A stretch of DNA of 64,000 nt, taken from the NCBI GenBank assembly GCA_963737225.1, contig CAVTSA010000009.1:124001-188000 (forward strand), given 5' to 3'. The DNA comes from CAVTSA01 sp963737225. Lineage in GTDB: Bacteria > Chloroflexota > Dormibacteria > Dormibacterales > Dormibacteraceae. Under the pieces are notes generated by a model. That model was not told where the DNA came from, did not search any database, and saw nothing but the letters and a program-made list of their open reading frames with translations. Of the stretch, positions 53,468-62,405 are shown piece after piece. The position numbers and the translations under genes were made by a program. Positions within the stretch are counted from its first letter, which is position 1. Each line of letters begins with the position of its first letter.

Positions 53468-53836
53468 TCAGGGGCGGTCGTGGAGCGTGACCTGGTAGCC
53501 ATCGGGGTCGGCGAAGGTGAATGTCCGACCGAAGGGGCCGTCGATCGGAGCCGAGACGATGGTGTGACCGTCGGCGACGAGAGCATCGTGAATGGCCTGA
53601 ACGTCTGTGGCATGGAGCCAGATCGCGGCACCGATGCCGGGCTGAGCTACGGATGCGAGATCGGTGCCGGGAACGATGTCGCGGAGTGCGAACGCGATCG
53701 GCTTCGTCTCGAACACGACGGCGTGCGGAGGTCCGGCCTGCGAGCGGACGAGACCCAGGTACTTCTCGTAGAAGGCCTGCGAAGCGTCGAGGTCGCGCAC
53801 TTGGAGCGAGATGAAGTCGGGGCCGGTGGCGGGCAT
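53468..53836 (-). CDS. VOC-family (glyoxalase/bleomycin-resistance-like) protein
   Basis: 122 residues. FISLQVRDLDASQAFYEKYL starts the fold and GRTFTFADPDGYQVTLHDRP ends it; a second half-module contains AAIWLHATDVQAIHDALVAD. Start ATG (MPATGPDF) with AAGGAG 8 nt upstream. Divergent from a MarR gene with two operator palindromes between them, so the pair is likely a drug- or toxin-responsive switch with this protein as effector. Ligand unknown. Confidence 0.85.
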   Translation of the reverse strand: MPATGPDFISLQVRDLDASQAFYEKYLGLVRSQAGPPHAVVFETKPIAFALRDIVPGTDLASVAQPGIGAAIWLHATDVQAIHDALVADGHTIVSAPIDGPFGRTFTFADPDGYQVTLHDRP

Positions 53837-53857
53837 GATGCTTCTCCTTTTCATTCA

Positions 53858-53901
53858 TGTCAGGATTCTGACACAGACCAGTATACGTCAGAATGCTGAC
53901 A
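53858..53901. promoter_or_regulatory. twin MarR operators
   Basis: TGTCAGGATTCTGACA (53858-53873) and CGTCAGAATGCTGACA (53886-53901) are two copies of TGTCAG-n4-CTGACA, 28 bp apart, in the 64-bp gap between divergent VOC and MarR starts. The second copy touches the MarR start codon. Strong candidate for autoregulation by the adjacent MarR protein. Confidence 0.75.
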
Positions 53902-54359
53902 TGAGTCAGGACGGTGTCGGTGTCGACCTGGAGACGTCACTGGGCTATCTGCTGAAAGAGGCGTCGAGCGCCCTCCGCACAGCCATGGAGGAGGTGCTGC
54001 GGCCGCTCGGGATGAGCGTGACGCACTACTCCTGCCTCGAGCTGCTGGCTCAACGCCCGGGCTTATCGAACTCGCAGCTTGCGCGCGGCGCGTTCGTGAC
54101 GCGGCAGTCGATGAACGTGCTGCTCCAGACCCTGGAACGAGACGGTTACGTGACCAGGCCTGCGCAGGCACCCGTCGGGAAGGTTCTTCCCACGCGGCTC
54201 ACACCTCGCGGCCGACGGAGCCTCAAGAAGGCGTCGGCGGCGGTCCGGTCCGTCGAGGTCAGAATGCTGGCCGGCCTGACCGAGACCGAGCAGTCAGCCG
54301 CCTTCCGGATCCTGCAGAGCATGATCCATTCCCTGCGCGAGGGCGACGACGGCGCCTAG
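53901..54359 (+). CDS. MarR-family transcriptional regulator
   Basis: 152 residues. Winged helix: MSVTHYSCLELLAQRPGLSN, then SQLARGAFVTRQSMNVLLQT and the wing RPAQAPVGKVLPTRLTPRGR. The dimer would bind the TGTCAG-n4-CTGACA palindromes upstream and repress both itself and the divergent VOC gene until a ligand binds. The ATG at 53901 is used; an upstream frame reading through the operators is rejected. Confidence 0.87.
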   Translation: MSQDGVGVDLETSLGYLLKEASSALRTAMEEVLRPLGMSVTHYSCLELLAQRPGLSNSQLARGAFVTRQSMNVLLQTLERDGYVTRPAQAPVGKVLPTRLTPRGRRSLKKASAAVRSVEVRMLAGLTETEQSAAFRILQSMIHSLREGDDGA

Positions 54360-54462
54360 CTCGTTCCCCGGGGAACGCCGCTCCGCCCGCGGAGCGGCGC
54401 GCGGTCAAGGCTCGCAGAAGGTGACCTGCGCCCTTGCCGGGACTGGGATGCGTCTTGCTCAC

Positions 54463-54660
54463 TCGTTCGAGTCGCGGACCGTGCGGCTCCAGGATCTGCG
54501 CCACGGCTTCGCGAGTCTCCTGCTGGCGGCGGGAGAAGCATCCAAAGGTGGTCGCTGACCTGCTCGGTCACAGCACGACCAGGCTGACCGCGGATAGCGA
54601 CACGCACTTGCTCCAATTGACGCCCTACTACTCGGCCGCGGTGCCGGCGGCCGCCGGCCG
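54463..54660 (+). pseudogene. tyrosine integrase C-terminal remnant 1
   Basis: VRLQDLRHGFASLLLAAGE in one frame and HPKVVADLLGHSTTRLTADS in another: the RHxxR and LLGHS blocks of a tyrosine recombinase, joined by a one-base shift at GGGAGAAGCATCC. The N-terminal part and catalytic Tyr are missing or altered. Related to remnants at 59.2 and 63.3 kb. Confidence 0.75.
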
Positions 54661-54666
54661 ACGGCC

Positions 54667-55293
54667 TCAGCTGTGTATGACTTTGCCGCTGTAGACGACG
54701 GTCGAGCCGCGGACCTGCGACGTCTGGCCAAGGTTAAGATTGGTGCCCGAGACGTGGACTGAGCCGTCAACAGTGCCATCCACCTTCACCACTTGGGCGG
54801 GTGAAGCCCAAACCCAGAGATCACCGGTCACATGGGCCTGCGAGCCTAGCTCAAGGCCGCTCGCCGAGATGCGAGCTTCGCCGGCGACGTTTCCGCCAAG
54901 ATCCACTGGGCTGGACAGGTTGTACGTGTCGAGACCCGTCCCTATCCAGGCGCGGGGCTGCACCTGGAGTATTCCCGTCGACTGGAGGACCCCTCCATCC
55001 ACCCTCGCGGGGGAACCGATGATGATCGAACTCGCTCCGTAGGCATGGAGCCACCCCGTCACGTGGCCAGTCACTGTCACCGTGGCGTGGTTCTGCACGC
55101 TCAGGTTGCCGTGGATCGTGCCCTGAATCAAACTCGTCCGGCCGGACACACTGACGTTGCCGTTGCGGGTTTGCGAGGGTGAGATTCCCGCGGTGCCTGG
55201 TCTTACCACCAAGATCGCAAGTAAGGCCCCGCCAACGGCCAGTATGACCACACCCGCGAGCAGGACGAAAAGACGGCGCCGTGTCTCAATCAT
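54667..55293 (-). CDS. membrane-anchored polymer-forming (bactofilin-like) protein
   Basis: 208 residues. A single N-terminal helix (RRLFVLLAGVVILAVGGALL) is followed by repeated short beta strands with spaced Gly, Val and Thr (SVSGRTSLIQGTIHGNLSVQ, HATVTVTGHVTGWLHA), the pattern of a right-handed beta-helix like bactofilins. It would face outside the membrane. Role unknown; bactofilins scaffold cell shape. No partner gene is near. Confidence 0.6.
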   Translation of the reverse strand: MIETRRRLFVLLAGVVILAVGGALLAILVVRPGTAGISPSQTRNGNVSVSGRTSLIQGTIHGNLSVQNHATVTVTGHVTGWLHAYGASSIIIGSPARVDGGVLQSTGILQVQPRAWIGTGLDTYNLSSPVDLGGNVAGEARISASGLELGSQAHVTGDLWVWASPAQVVKVDGTVDGSVHVSGTNLNLGQTSQVRGSTVVYSGKVIHS

Positions 55294-55481
55294 TCAGTCC
55301 GTGCCCTCGCCCGGATCCCTGCGCCAGGCAGCCTAGAAGGGAAGGGAGCCGGTGGGTTCAATTGGGCTCCTCCGTCAACGCGAGCAGCTGATGGCGGGAA
55401 AGGTATGGGTCCGGACGCCCAAGTCAATTGGACGAGCCCACCAGTCACCAGGGGCCCAAAAGGACCTCGTGCCGGCCTTGG

Positions 55482-55664
55482 TCATGCCTCCTGCTCCTCG
55501 ACGACCCAATCGACGATCTCGTAGTGGTTCTCGCCGTCGGATGTGAGTCTCTCCGGCAGCGCCTCCAGCAGCGCCTCCTTGATGTCGTTGGCGATCTTGT
55601 CATGGCGACCGAACTTGCCGCTGATGCGCATCGCCTCGGCCTGGACCTTAAAGGTGAATCTCAT
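55482..55664 (-). CDS. small hypothetical protein
   Basis: 60 residues: a beta start (RFTFKVQAEAMRIS), a helix (DKIANDIKEALLEAL) and an acidic end (EIVDWVVEEQEA). Amphipathic and soluble, no known domain. Starts with ATG; its neighbour on the same strand lies upstream at 55.8 kb. It may be an antitoxin-sized or anti-restriction-type small protein, but nothing supports a specific role. Confidence 0.4.
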   Translation of the reverse strand: MRFTFKVQAEAMRISGKFGRHDKIANDIKEALLEALPERLTSDGENHYEIVDWVVEEQEA

Positions 55665-55797
55665 GGGTCAAGCGAGTCCAAATCCAGCGGGTTCGTGTCG
55701 GATCTGCTAAATGTCATTTTTAGCAATCGCTATCGTTTTGCCTCAAGGTTGCGGACGACGGATAGTTGTATCGAGCCGGTGGTGGGTCCGCCAGCTA

Positions 55798-56229
55798 TCA
55801 GCCGACCCGGGTTCGGTCGGTAGGTGGGACGATCCTACAAGGGATATCAGCATCCTCATCGATCATGTAACTCGCGCAGATGCGGTGATAACCGTCGGCG
55901 ACCGTGAGTGCGACGTCGTCGGTCAACGATCCACACACGAGCAGCACCGGCGAGAGCTGGTCGCCTTTCTGGACCTTGTCCAGGTCCTGTCTCACTTCGA
56001 CGTTGTCCTCTGGGAGCAGCGGGAGCCGGCTGGCTCGGAGCAGGTCCTTCGCCTGCCGGCGCACGACTGGTGATTTGCGAAGCTGTTCGACCAAGGCGCC
56101 GGCGTCGCCCGGCGGAAGAAGAAGGCTTAGGTAGTCCCGGGCGGCCGGGTAGTCGTGGTCGTCCGGCTCCTCCTTCCAATGCTCGCTCGGGAGCTTCTTC
56201 GGGTTGGGCGGCTTGCTCGACTTTGGCAT
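55798..56229 (-). CDS. ParB/Srx-like small protein
   Basis: 143 residues. A proline-rich N-terminus leads into a helical part (AGALVEQLRKSPVVRRQAKD) and then SPVLLV ... LTVADGYHRICASYMIDED, which resembles the ParB/sulfiredoxin nuclease-like fold (GxxR/H motif as DGYHR). The family may bind nucleotides; function here is unknown. Strong AAAGGAG site 9 nt before the ATG. Flanked by low-complexity, gene-poor DNA. Confidence 0.6.
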   Translation of the reverse strand: MPKSSKPPNPKKLPSEHWKEEPDDHDYPAARDYLSLLLPPGDAGALVEQLRKSPVVRRQAKDLLRASRLPLLPEDNVEVRQDLDKVQKGDQLSPVLLVCGSLTDDVALTVADGYHRICASYMIDEDADIPCRIVPPTDRTRVG

Positions 56230-56760
56230 TTGTGCATGCTCCTTTCGTTCGGGCGGGGAGGACTTGCCTCTGGAGCGCGAATCGAAGTGGATGGCCCAGG
56301 GCGGCGGTTACGGGGAGCGACGCGTTCAGGGCCCGGGGGGAACGGAAGTCAGCGAGTACGCAGCATACACCCAAGTAAAGGGACATGATTGCTATAAGGA
56401 GACATGGGTCGCCGGTTGTTCCGTTTCGGGCTGTGGCTACCGTCGCCGACGCGCCGCCGGGCGGGCAGACGTGCCGAGCAGGGACCGACCGCTTCCCTTT
56501 GGCGCGGGCTCGACCCTGGGTGATCCGCCGCGAAACTGTTGTCAGCGGGCGTCTGCGCGGGTGCGAGGCCGACCGAACGGCCACCCGGGCGGGAAGCCCG
56601 CGAGTGGAATTCGGGGCGGGACCGGTGGTGGGCCCGGTTGGACTGGAACCAACGACCAGAGGAGGATCATGGGTGTCTCGCGACGGTTCCGCCCCGCCTT
56701 CTCCGGGTGGCGACGCACGCGGAGACGGGAACCCCGATCGTCTCGCGAAGCCGCCCGCCC
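56230..56760. other. 530-bp gene-poor gap with tRNA-end sequence
   Basis: Besides the tRNA-end copy at 56630-56663, I see no gene or domain here. An ACTGTTGTCAG motif at about 56536 also occurs near 63706, beside the third tRNA-end copy, and may mark old att-adjacent sequence. Confidence 0.45.
56630..56663 (-). repeat. tRNA 3'-end (att-like) copy 1
   Basis: 34 nt matching the other two copies with one base change. On the minus strand it reads as the T-arm and acceptor end of a tRNA (GTTGGTTCvAGTCCAAC-type, then GGGCCC). No 5' half is present, so it is not a tRNA gene. Confidence 0.7.
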
Positions 56761-57669
56761 TCACTCCCGATCCAGGAGCGGCAGGCGGCTCTCCATGAAG
56801 GGCTCCACGGACCCGGCGGGCCAGTTGGCCACCCCGCCCCACGCGTAGAGGACGATGTTGGCGGCCAGGTGCAGCCGGAAGGCGTCGAGGCCCGCGATCT
56901 GCGCGCCCCGCCGGGCGACCCGGTCCACTGCCGCGGTCTCGGCTTCGAACCAACCGGCGGCCATGACAAACGTGGCCAGGTCGTAGCCGCGGCATCCCCT
57001 GCCGAGGCTCTCGACGTCGATGACCGCGACGACCTCGCCGCCCCTCGCGAGCAACTGGCCCTGGTAGAAGTCGCCGTGGACCAGGTCGTCCCGCCGAGTG
57101 GCCACGTCTTCCATCCCGGCCACCCGGGCCTCCAGTTCCGTAAGGGCGGCCGCAGCGCGTGCCGAGTGCCGGCGCAATCCGGCCCGGGCGGGGTGGCCGG
57201 GCTCAAACAAGATGGCGCGGGCGCGCGCGCTGAAGTCCCCGCCGCCGCGGTTGCCGGCGTCGCTCGGCCTGGCCGCCTGGCTGGGGGCGAGGCCCTTCTG
57301 TGAGTCGTTGAGGGCGATGACCGCTTCGACGTGGGCCTCTTCGAACGGCCGCTTCTCGAGGCACTCGCCGTCCACGAAGTCCTGGAGCAGGAAGTACCGG
57401 TCGCCGCTCGAGCCCCAGCCCAGCCAACGCGGCGCGGGCCACCCCGCCGCCCGCGCGCGATCGAGCGTCGGAGCCGCCGCGGCGAGCCTGGCCCGCCAGG
57501 CCGGGTCGGGGGAGATCTTCAGGACCGCTCTGGTCCTGCCGGCGCCGACCAGGAACGCGCCCTCGGACCGGCCTCCGAGGTGTTCCAGCACGGCCCAGTC
57601 CTTGCGCGTGCGCCGCCTCAGCACTGCGAGGACGCCGCCGAGTTCTTGGGTTGTGGGATGCCACGACAC
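56761..57669 (-). CDS. aminoglycoside-phosphotransferase-fold kinase
   Basis: 302 residues of the APH family. VHGDFYQGQLLARGGEVVAV carries the catalytic Asp and Asn-equivalent (Q) region, and VIDVESLGRGCRGYDLATFV the metal-binding Asp. The N-terminal half has the nucleotide-binding lobe (GGRSEGAFLVGAGRTRAVLK). Substrates range from aminoglycosides to metabolites; resistance is not shown. Start GTG, with no clear ribosome site. Lies inside the compartment bounded by tRNA-end copies 1 and 2. Confidence 0.78.
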   Translation of the reverse strand: MSWHPTTQELGGVLAVLRRRTRKDWAVLEHLGGRSEGAFLVGAGRTRAVLKISPDPAWRARLAAAAPTLDRARAAGWPAPRWLGWGSSGDRYFLLQDFVDGECLEKRPFEEAHVEAVIALNDSQKGLAPSQAARPSDAGNRGGGDFSARARAILFEPGHPARAGLRRHSARAAAALTELEARVAGMEDVATRRDDLVHGDFYQGQLLARGGEVVAVIDVESLGRGCRGYDLATFVMAAGWFEAETAAVDRVARRGAQIAGLDAFRLHLAANIVLYAWGGVANWPAGSVEPFMESRLPLLDRE

Positions 57670-58180
57670 GGCAGGGACAACTCCTTCTCTTCACTCCGAG
57701 ATGGGAGCGCGCCGCGCCTGGTGGTGGGCGGCACGCGGTGACAGGTCTTGCGACCTATCGCGTCAGCGCGTGCCTCAACGGCCGGGTGTCATCTGGCGCC
57801 TTGGAGTATCCCACCCGAGGCGCGCCACCGCGGGTGGCGTCAGGACTGCGCCGCTCGGGATCAGGATCATGGGCACCGTCCGGTTGCCCCCACATGGCGC
57901 ATTAGAACGAGGGACTTCCCGCGCCGTCCCCCGGTTCTTTGACACCTTCGAGGAATGGCGGACCTGGCCCCGGACGACTCGGCCCGCGAATGGTATGGGA
58001 CGCGGCTCTTGCGCGGCCCTCATCGGGCCAGTGATGCCTCAACGGCCGCCGACGCTGTTACCGAGAAGGGTACTTTGCGAGTTCCAGGACGCGATCGCAA
58101 ATACCTTGGGGGGAGTCCTCCTCGATCCCGGGCGTTTGTTTGCGTGCTTCCAGCGAAGCGCCACGACGAAGGACCCAACC
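57670..58180. other. 510-bp stretch without a recognisable gene
   Basis: Between the two phosphotransferase-fold genes, which diverge. An in-frame extension of the downstream gene reaches an ATG at 58034 but its residues look non-coding. No known site seen. Confidence 0.45.
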
Positions 58181-59158
58181 TTGACACCACCTCCACCGCT
58201 GCCCAGCTGGTTCGGGCCAAGGGCCAGCACCGATGACCCCGCGGTCGCGGCGCTGCTGGATCAGGTCGCGCCTGCCAGGACGTGGCAAGACATCGGCGGC
58301 GCGTTCAACCTCAACGTCCGGCTCGACGCCGCTGAACCGCTCGTCCTGCGTGTGCATCGACCATGGGCGACGCGCAGCCGTGTGGCGGGGTTGCGCCGGC
58401 TGCGCGAGCGACTCCAGCGGGCAGGGATTCGGGTCGCCCAGCCGGTGCCGATCCTCGGCCGGGACCTCGCCAGGGTCGGTGGCCGCTGGGCGGAACTCGA
58501 AGAATTTGTCCCGCACGCGCAGCCAAACCCAAGCCAGGAGTCGTACCTACGGCTGTTCGAGGAGCTCGGCCGGCTTCACGGGGGGCTGCGCGCGACCTGG
58601 GAGCCGGACCTGCCCCAGCCGCTCGACGACCACCGGACCCACCGCCAGTTGCACTACTGGCTCGGCTTCACGCGTCGCGGTCTGGGCGCTGGGGCCGAGC
58701 CTGCGGTGCGCCGCGCCAAGCTCCTCCTCGACGAGCTGGGCAAAGCCCGGCGCGGCGTCCAGCTCCCGCTCGCTCCAATCCACGGCGACTACAAGCTCGG
58801 CAACGCGGTCCCACTGTCGGATGGGTCCTGGTTGAATCTCGATCTGGATTTCGTGCGCATCCGGGAGCGGCTCTACGACGTGGCCGGCAGCCTCTACTGG
58901 GCATCTGAGAGTGGCGCCAATGTCGACCTCCGCGAGCTCTGCGATGCCTACGACAGGTCCGCTCCCGAACCCGTGACGCCCGACGAGCGCCGGTGGCTGC
59001 CGGCGCAGATCACCCTGATTCCCCTGCACTGGGTCGCAACGGCCGGGTTAATGGATGAGACCATCGGAGTAGCTGGAACAGTGGGCGTGCCCGAGGCGGA
59101 GAGAGCGATGGACGCCGCCGAGGCGTGGTGGGCACGGCGCGAGGAATTGACCTGGTAG
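58181..59158 (+). CDS. second phosphotransferase-fold (APH/ChoK-like) kinase
   Basis: 325 residues. LAPIHGDYKLGNAVPLSDGS is the catalytic loop and WLNLDLDFVRIRERLYDVAG the metal-binding Asp region; the N-lobe has GGAFNLNVRLDAAEPLVLRV. The enzyme probably phosphorylates a small hydroxylated compound. The TTG start at 58181 has GAAGGA 8 nt upstream; the alternative ATG at 58034 is less likely. It differs from the kinase at 56.8 kb, so these are not a duplication. Confidence 0.7.
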   Translation: MTPPPPLPSWFGPRASTDDPAVAALLDQVAPARTWQDIGGAFNLNVRLDAAEPLVLRVHRPWATRSRVAGLRRLRERLQRAGIRVAQPVPILGRDLARVGGRWAELEEFVPHAQPNPSQESYLRLFEELGRLHGGLRATWEPDLPQPLDDHRTHRQLHYWLGFTRRGLGAGAEPAVRRAKLLLDELGKARRGVQLPLAPIHGDYKLGNAVPLSDGSWLNLDLDFVRIRERLYDVAGSLYWASESGANVDLRELCDAYDRSAPEPVTPDERRWLPAQITLIPLHWVATAGLMDETIGVAGTVGVPEAERAMDAAEAWWARREELTW

Positions 59159-59192
59159 TCCGCCAGCGGTCGACGGCGTCCCTGGAGTGGCC

Positions 59193-59332
59193 CGGCTCGG
59201 ACACAGCACGACCAGGCTGCCCTGGACACCTACACGCACGTGCTGCCAGAGCTCACCCGGCAGGCCGGCGACCATCTGTACGCGATCCCTCTCCCGCGAG
59301 CGGTTGCTGTAGCTGTTGCAGCACTGGGCTGA
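59193..59332 (+). pseudogene. tyrosine integrase C-terminal remnant 2
   Basis: The end of a tyrosine recombinase: LGHSTTR, then a frame change and DTYTHVLPELTRQ-type residues including the region of the catalytic Tyr, ending at TGA 59330-59332. It and the next 90 bp (a CCGCTCCCGGGGCGG hairpin and the tRNA end) are closely repeated at 63405-63618. Confidence 0.75.
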
Positions 59333-59368
59333 TCGTGACCGCGTCGGGGGCCGCTCCCGGGGCGGTTC

Positions 59369-60067
59369 TCAGTTCAAGAAGGTGGTGGGCCCGGTTGGAC
59401 TCGAACCAACGACCAGAGGATCATGAGTGCCTGGCGGACCGAACTCGCTGCGGTCGCCCGCGGGCTCCGGGAGTTCAATCGGTCCCAGGGCCTTCCGGCT
59501 GCCCCCAAGCTCGTTGTGCACCGGCGCGGCGGCTGCCCGATCACGCCGGCCGAGAGCCTGCCCCCTTCCGGAGAGTTCCTTGAGCGCGGCGAGGTCGTGC
59601 AGGTCCTTCGGGCCGGGGTCGTAACCACTGTGGAAGCGGACCTGCTGTTCACGCGAAAGGCATGGCGTTACGACGCCGCCGACCAAGCCAGTGGTGAACC
59701 CATCGGGTGGGTAGTCGAAGTGGCGACCATCGAGGTCGGCCTGGCGGCCATGTCCAACTTCGTCAAAGTGCACGGGGTGCAGGTCCAGCCAGGCGTGGTT
59801 CTGCAAAACCAGCTCCACCCTGACGGGTCGCCAGTCCGTCTCCACCCTGTACCCGAGTGCACCGAGCACGTCCAGCGCAGCCGGCTCATCGTGGGCGTCG
59901 ATTGCGAGATCGAGATCCCGATGATGCCGGGTCTTGTGCCCGATCAGCGCGTCGACCCCCCATCCCCCGGCGACCCAGAACCGACAGCCGACCTTGCGTA
60001 AGGCCGACAGGACCTCCAGGACGCGGCTTCCCGACATCCCGATGTCGGCGTACTCATCGCGAAGCAC
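59369..60067 (-). CDS. nucleotidyltransferase (aminoglycoside/lincosamide adenylyltransferase-like)
   Basis: 232 residues as read, but the last 50 run through the tRNA-end repeat and are likely not natural (VVGSSPTGPTT is a tRNA read as protein). The core VAGGWGVDALIGHKTRHHRD then LDLAIDAHDEPAALDVLGAL matches nucleotidyltransferases such as LnuA or AadA-like proteins, with the metal-binding Asp pair. The substrate is unknown. Start GTG at 60067; ATG at 60037 also possible. Lost its original stop at an island junction. Confidence 0.7.
   Translation of the reverse strand: MLRDEYADIGMSGSRVLEVLSALRKVGCRFWVAGGWGVDALIGHKTRHHRDLDLAIDAHDEPAALDVLGALGYRVETDWRPVRVELVLQNHAWLDLHPVHFDEVGHGRQADLDGRHFDYPPDGFTTGLVGGVVTPCLSREQQVRFHSGYDPGPKDLHDLAALKELSGRGQALGRRDRAAAAPVHNELGGSRKALGPIELPEPAGDRSEFGPPGTHDPLVVGSSPTGPTTFLN
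59387..59420 (-). repeat. tRNA 3'-end (att-like) copy 2
   Basis: GGGCCCGGTTGGACTCGAAC followed by CAACGACCAGAGGA: the reverse complement of a tRNA T-arm and acceptor. Identical to copy 3 across 34 nt. Lies 55 bp after an integrase C-terminus, the normal integrase-att order. Confidence 0.8.
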
Positions 60068-60319
60068 CGTCCTATGGTGCCGGAATTCTGCCCCTCCTCC
60101 CTCAGACGGGACCGTGGATGCAGCAACGGTTCTCGCGTTCTTGGAAGGCGCGGGGGAAGGTCCGGCTCAGGGCTGCGCCGAGCGGAGCGTCGTTCGTCTT
60201 GATCGAGCTCGGGGCCAACAGATTAGAGGGGTCTGGCGGGGTCAGTTCGCGAGGGCTAACCAGCGATCCGCGAGTTCAATGTGTCCCGGCGCGTAACCGT
60301 CAATCGCGCCCTAGTGCTG

Positions 60320-60787
60320 TCACTTTGCGATCGCGAGATGCATGTAGTGGAGGGGTCGCTGACCCGGTGCCGTACGAGATGGGTCTCCAACGATGAACCC
60401 AAAGCGGCGGTAGAACGGGATCGCGGCATCTCGTGCGGTCGCCCAGAGGACCCGCACGCTCCGAGTTTGGAGGTCGCGGACGATCGAGTCCATCAAAGCA
60501 CTCCCGACGCCGTGACGCTGCAACTCCGGCTCTACAGCCATAAACCTCAATCGTATGGCGGGACTGAGTTCGGGCAAAGCTGGAAATCGCGCCGGGTAGA
60601 GGCTTGCCGTGCCGATGACTTGGCCATCGACCGTGGTGGCACCCACATATCGGGCTCCGGGGAGGTCGTCCAGCTCATCATGCCACGTGGGTAGGACGAT
60701 GCCGTCGGCTGAAACTCGGTGTCGCAGGTCGTAGGTGTCTGCCTCTTGGAGGTCGTGAATCTCGAAGCGCGGGGTGTCGCCGACCAT
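60320..60787 (-). CDS. GNAT-family N-acetyltransferase
   Basis: 155 residues. Acetyl-CoA pyrophosphate-binding block VEPELQRHGVGSALMDSIVR and the end VLWATARDAAIPFYRRFGFI are typical. Start ATG (MVGDTPRFEI). It could acetylate a drug, a peptide N-terminus or a small amine; no substrate clue. Base composition of this stretch (60-63 kb) is visibly less GC-rich than the left half of the window. Confidence 0.8.
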   Translation of the reverse strand: MVGDTPRFEIHDLQEADTYDLRHRVSADGIVLPTWHDELDDLPGARYVGATTVDGQVIGTASLYPARFPALPELSPAIRLRFMAVEPELQRHGVGSALMDSIVRDLQTRSVRVLWATARDAAIPFYRRFGFIVGDPSRTAPGQRPLHYMHLAIAK

Positions 60788-60883
60788 GTGATCAACTATG
60801 ACTCCGGGCACGATCCAAGCCCCTCGGTCCCGATGACGCCGTGAAGACGTCAACCTGGGGGCGGCCGAATTAGGGTTACGCGC

Positions 60884-61734
60884 GTGACACCCGGTTGGGA
60901 CAGCGAAGAGAATGCGGCCGCGTACGCCGACTTTTGTGGCCGTTTTACGAAGTATGAGGAGACCAGCCACGATCTCGCCGAGCTCGTGCCCATAGCGACA
61001 TCAGGGTTGGTCGTCGACCTCGCCTGCGGGACGGGGACGACAACAGAGGTGATTCTGCGAGACCTGCCGCCGGATGGGCGGGTCGTGGCGGTCGACGCGT
61101 CGAAGGCGATGCTCGACATGGCCTCTCAATCCGTGAAGGACCCACGCGTCAACTGGATACGAACGAAGGCCGAAGAACTGCCCGATCACGTTGACCAATC
61201 CGCGGATATAGTGCTCTGCAACTCGACCTTCTGGCAGATGGATATGCCGGCGGTGCTCGGCGCTGTGAGGTGCGCCCTGCGTCCGGGGGTAGGTTCGCCT
61301 TCAACATCGGCCGGGAGTTCATACTTCTCCCCCTGACTGATGAGGAGCGTAGCCCTCGTGCGCCAAGCCTGGTTCAGCTGTTGCAGGCGGCCGCCGTCCT
61401 CTACCACGGTTTCGTGCCATCGATGTTGCGGCAACGGGGTGGTGGTGAGCCGACGACCTTGGATTCGATTCAATCAATGCTCGAGCGCGCCGGTTTTAAG
61501 GCTGAGGAGGTGAAGATCGTCGAGCACAGCGAAAGCGGAGAGAGCCAACGCGCATGGTTGTCTATCCCGATCTTTACCGAGCGACAGTTCAGTCTGCTTC
61601 GATACGAGGAACGAATGGCCGCGCTCGGCACGGCCTACGAACGGCTCGGTGGTCGAGATGCGACGACCCGATGGGCGGTATTTGTCGGGGGCGTTCCGGA
61701 CCCCGCCGACGAGCCTGCAGGCTCACTTCGATGA
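60884..61734 (+). pseudogene. class I methyltransferase, frameshifted in a G-run
   Basis: The N-terminal half (VVDLACGTGTTTEVILRDL, GRVVAVDASKAMLDMASQS) and the C-terminal half (GGRFAFNIGREFILLPLTDE) are in different frames. Loss of one G in CCGGGGGTAGG near 61290 explains it: GGGGGG would read LRPGGRFAF, a usual methyltransferase block. True mutation or sequencing error. Start GTG, 7 nt after TAGGGT (leaderless type). Its stop overlaps the next ATG. Confidence 0.75.
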
Positions 61735-62285
61735 TGCGTCTACTTGGAGGGCCGCCCCGATCTGGAAAGACTCTGATCGCCCAACGGATGGCGAGAACCT
61801 ACGGCATTGGTTGGCTGTCGACGGACACCGTCAAGTTTCTGCTTCGCGACCACTGGCCAGAGGGTGCTACCCCGAAGTTCGGCGAGCCGCCCGACGCGTG
61901 GTGCGACGCCATTTACCCGGCGATTCGCGATGCGGTGGACAGCCAAAACTATATGGCTGAGGATTATTTGATCGAAGGTGGGGACTTCTTGCCTCGACAC
62001 GCAGCCCGGCTACGGGAGGAGTTCCCAGAGCTTCTGGTCTGTTTCGTGGGATTGTCGACAGACTTGGACACGATCAATGCATATGCGGGGCGGACTCCGT
62101 GGCATCTGGAAAGTCTCACACCCACGGAGCAGGACCGCCTACCGTCTTGGATCGAGAAATTCAGCGAATCAGTCAAGCTGGGGTGTTCTCGGCTGGGGTT
62201 CCCCTACGTCGACCTGACGGGTGATTATGAGGCCGGTGTCAGGACTGTCATGGAGACCTTGGCCGGTGGCATTGCGCTGAGGTGA
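61731..62285 (+). CDS. P-loop kinase-like protein
   Basis: 184 residues. The Walker A motif GGPPRSGKTLIAQRMARTYG begins at residue 6, then WLSTDTVKFLLRDHW and YLIEGGDFLPRHAARLREEF. This resembles small kinases such as 2-phosphoglycerate or zeta-toxin-like kinases, but no precise family is certain. ATGA overlap with the upstream methyltransferase suggests a two-gene unit that modifies one compound. Substrate unknown. Confidence 0.7.
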   Translation: MMRLLGGPPRSGKTLIAQRMARTYGIGWLSTDTVKFLLRDHWPEGATPKFGEPPDAWCDAIYPAIRDAVDSQNYMAEDYLIEGGDFLPRHAARLREEFPELLVCFVGLSTDLDTINAYAGRTPWHLESLTPTEQDRLPSWIEKFSESVKLGCSRLGFPYVDLTGDYEAGVRTVMETLAGGIALR

Positions 62286-62405
62286 TCGGACCGGGTGGCG
62301 CAGCCTGCGGACTGCGCCGATGCATCTGTAGTCCTCGCCGGCGCGGAGCGTCTCAGCGGTGAGGCGGGTCGTGGTGTGTGCCGCTCGGCATGCGTTGCTC
62401 ATGCC

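Noticed and set aside
59376..59430. tRNA gene with a CAT anticodon
   Set aside because: Only the 3' half is present; the bases that would be position 37 and the 5' stem do not fit, and copy 3 differs there.
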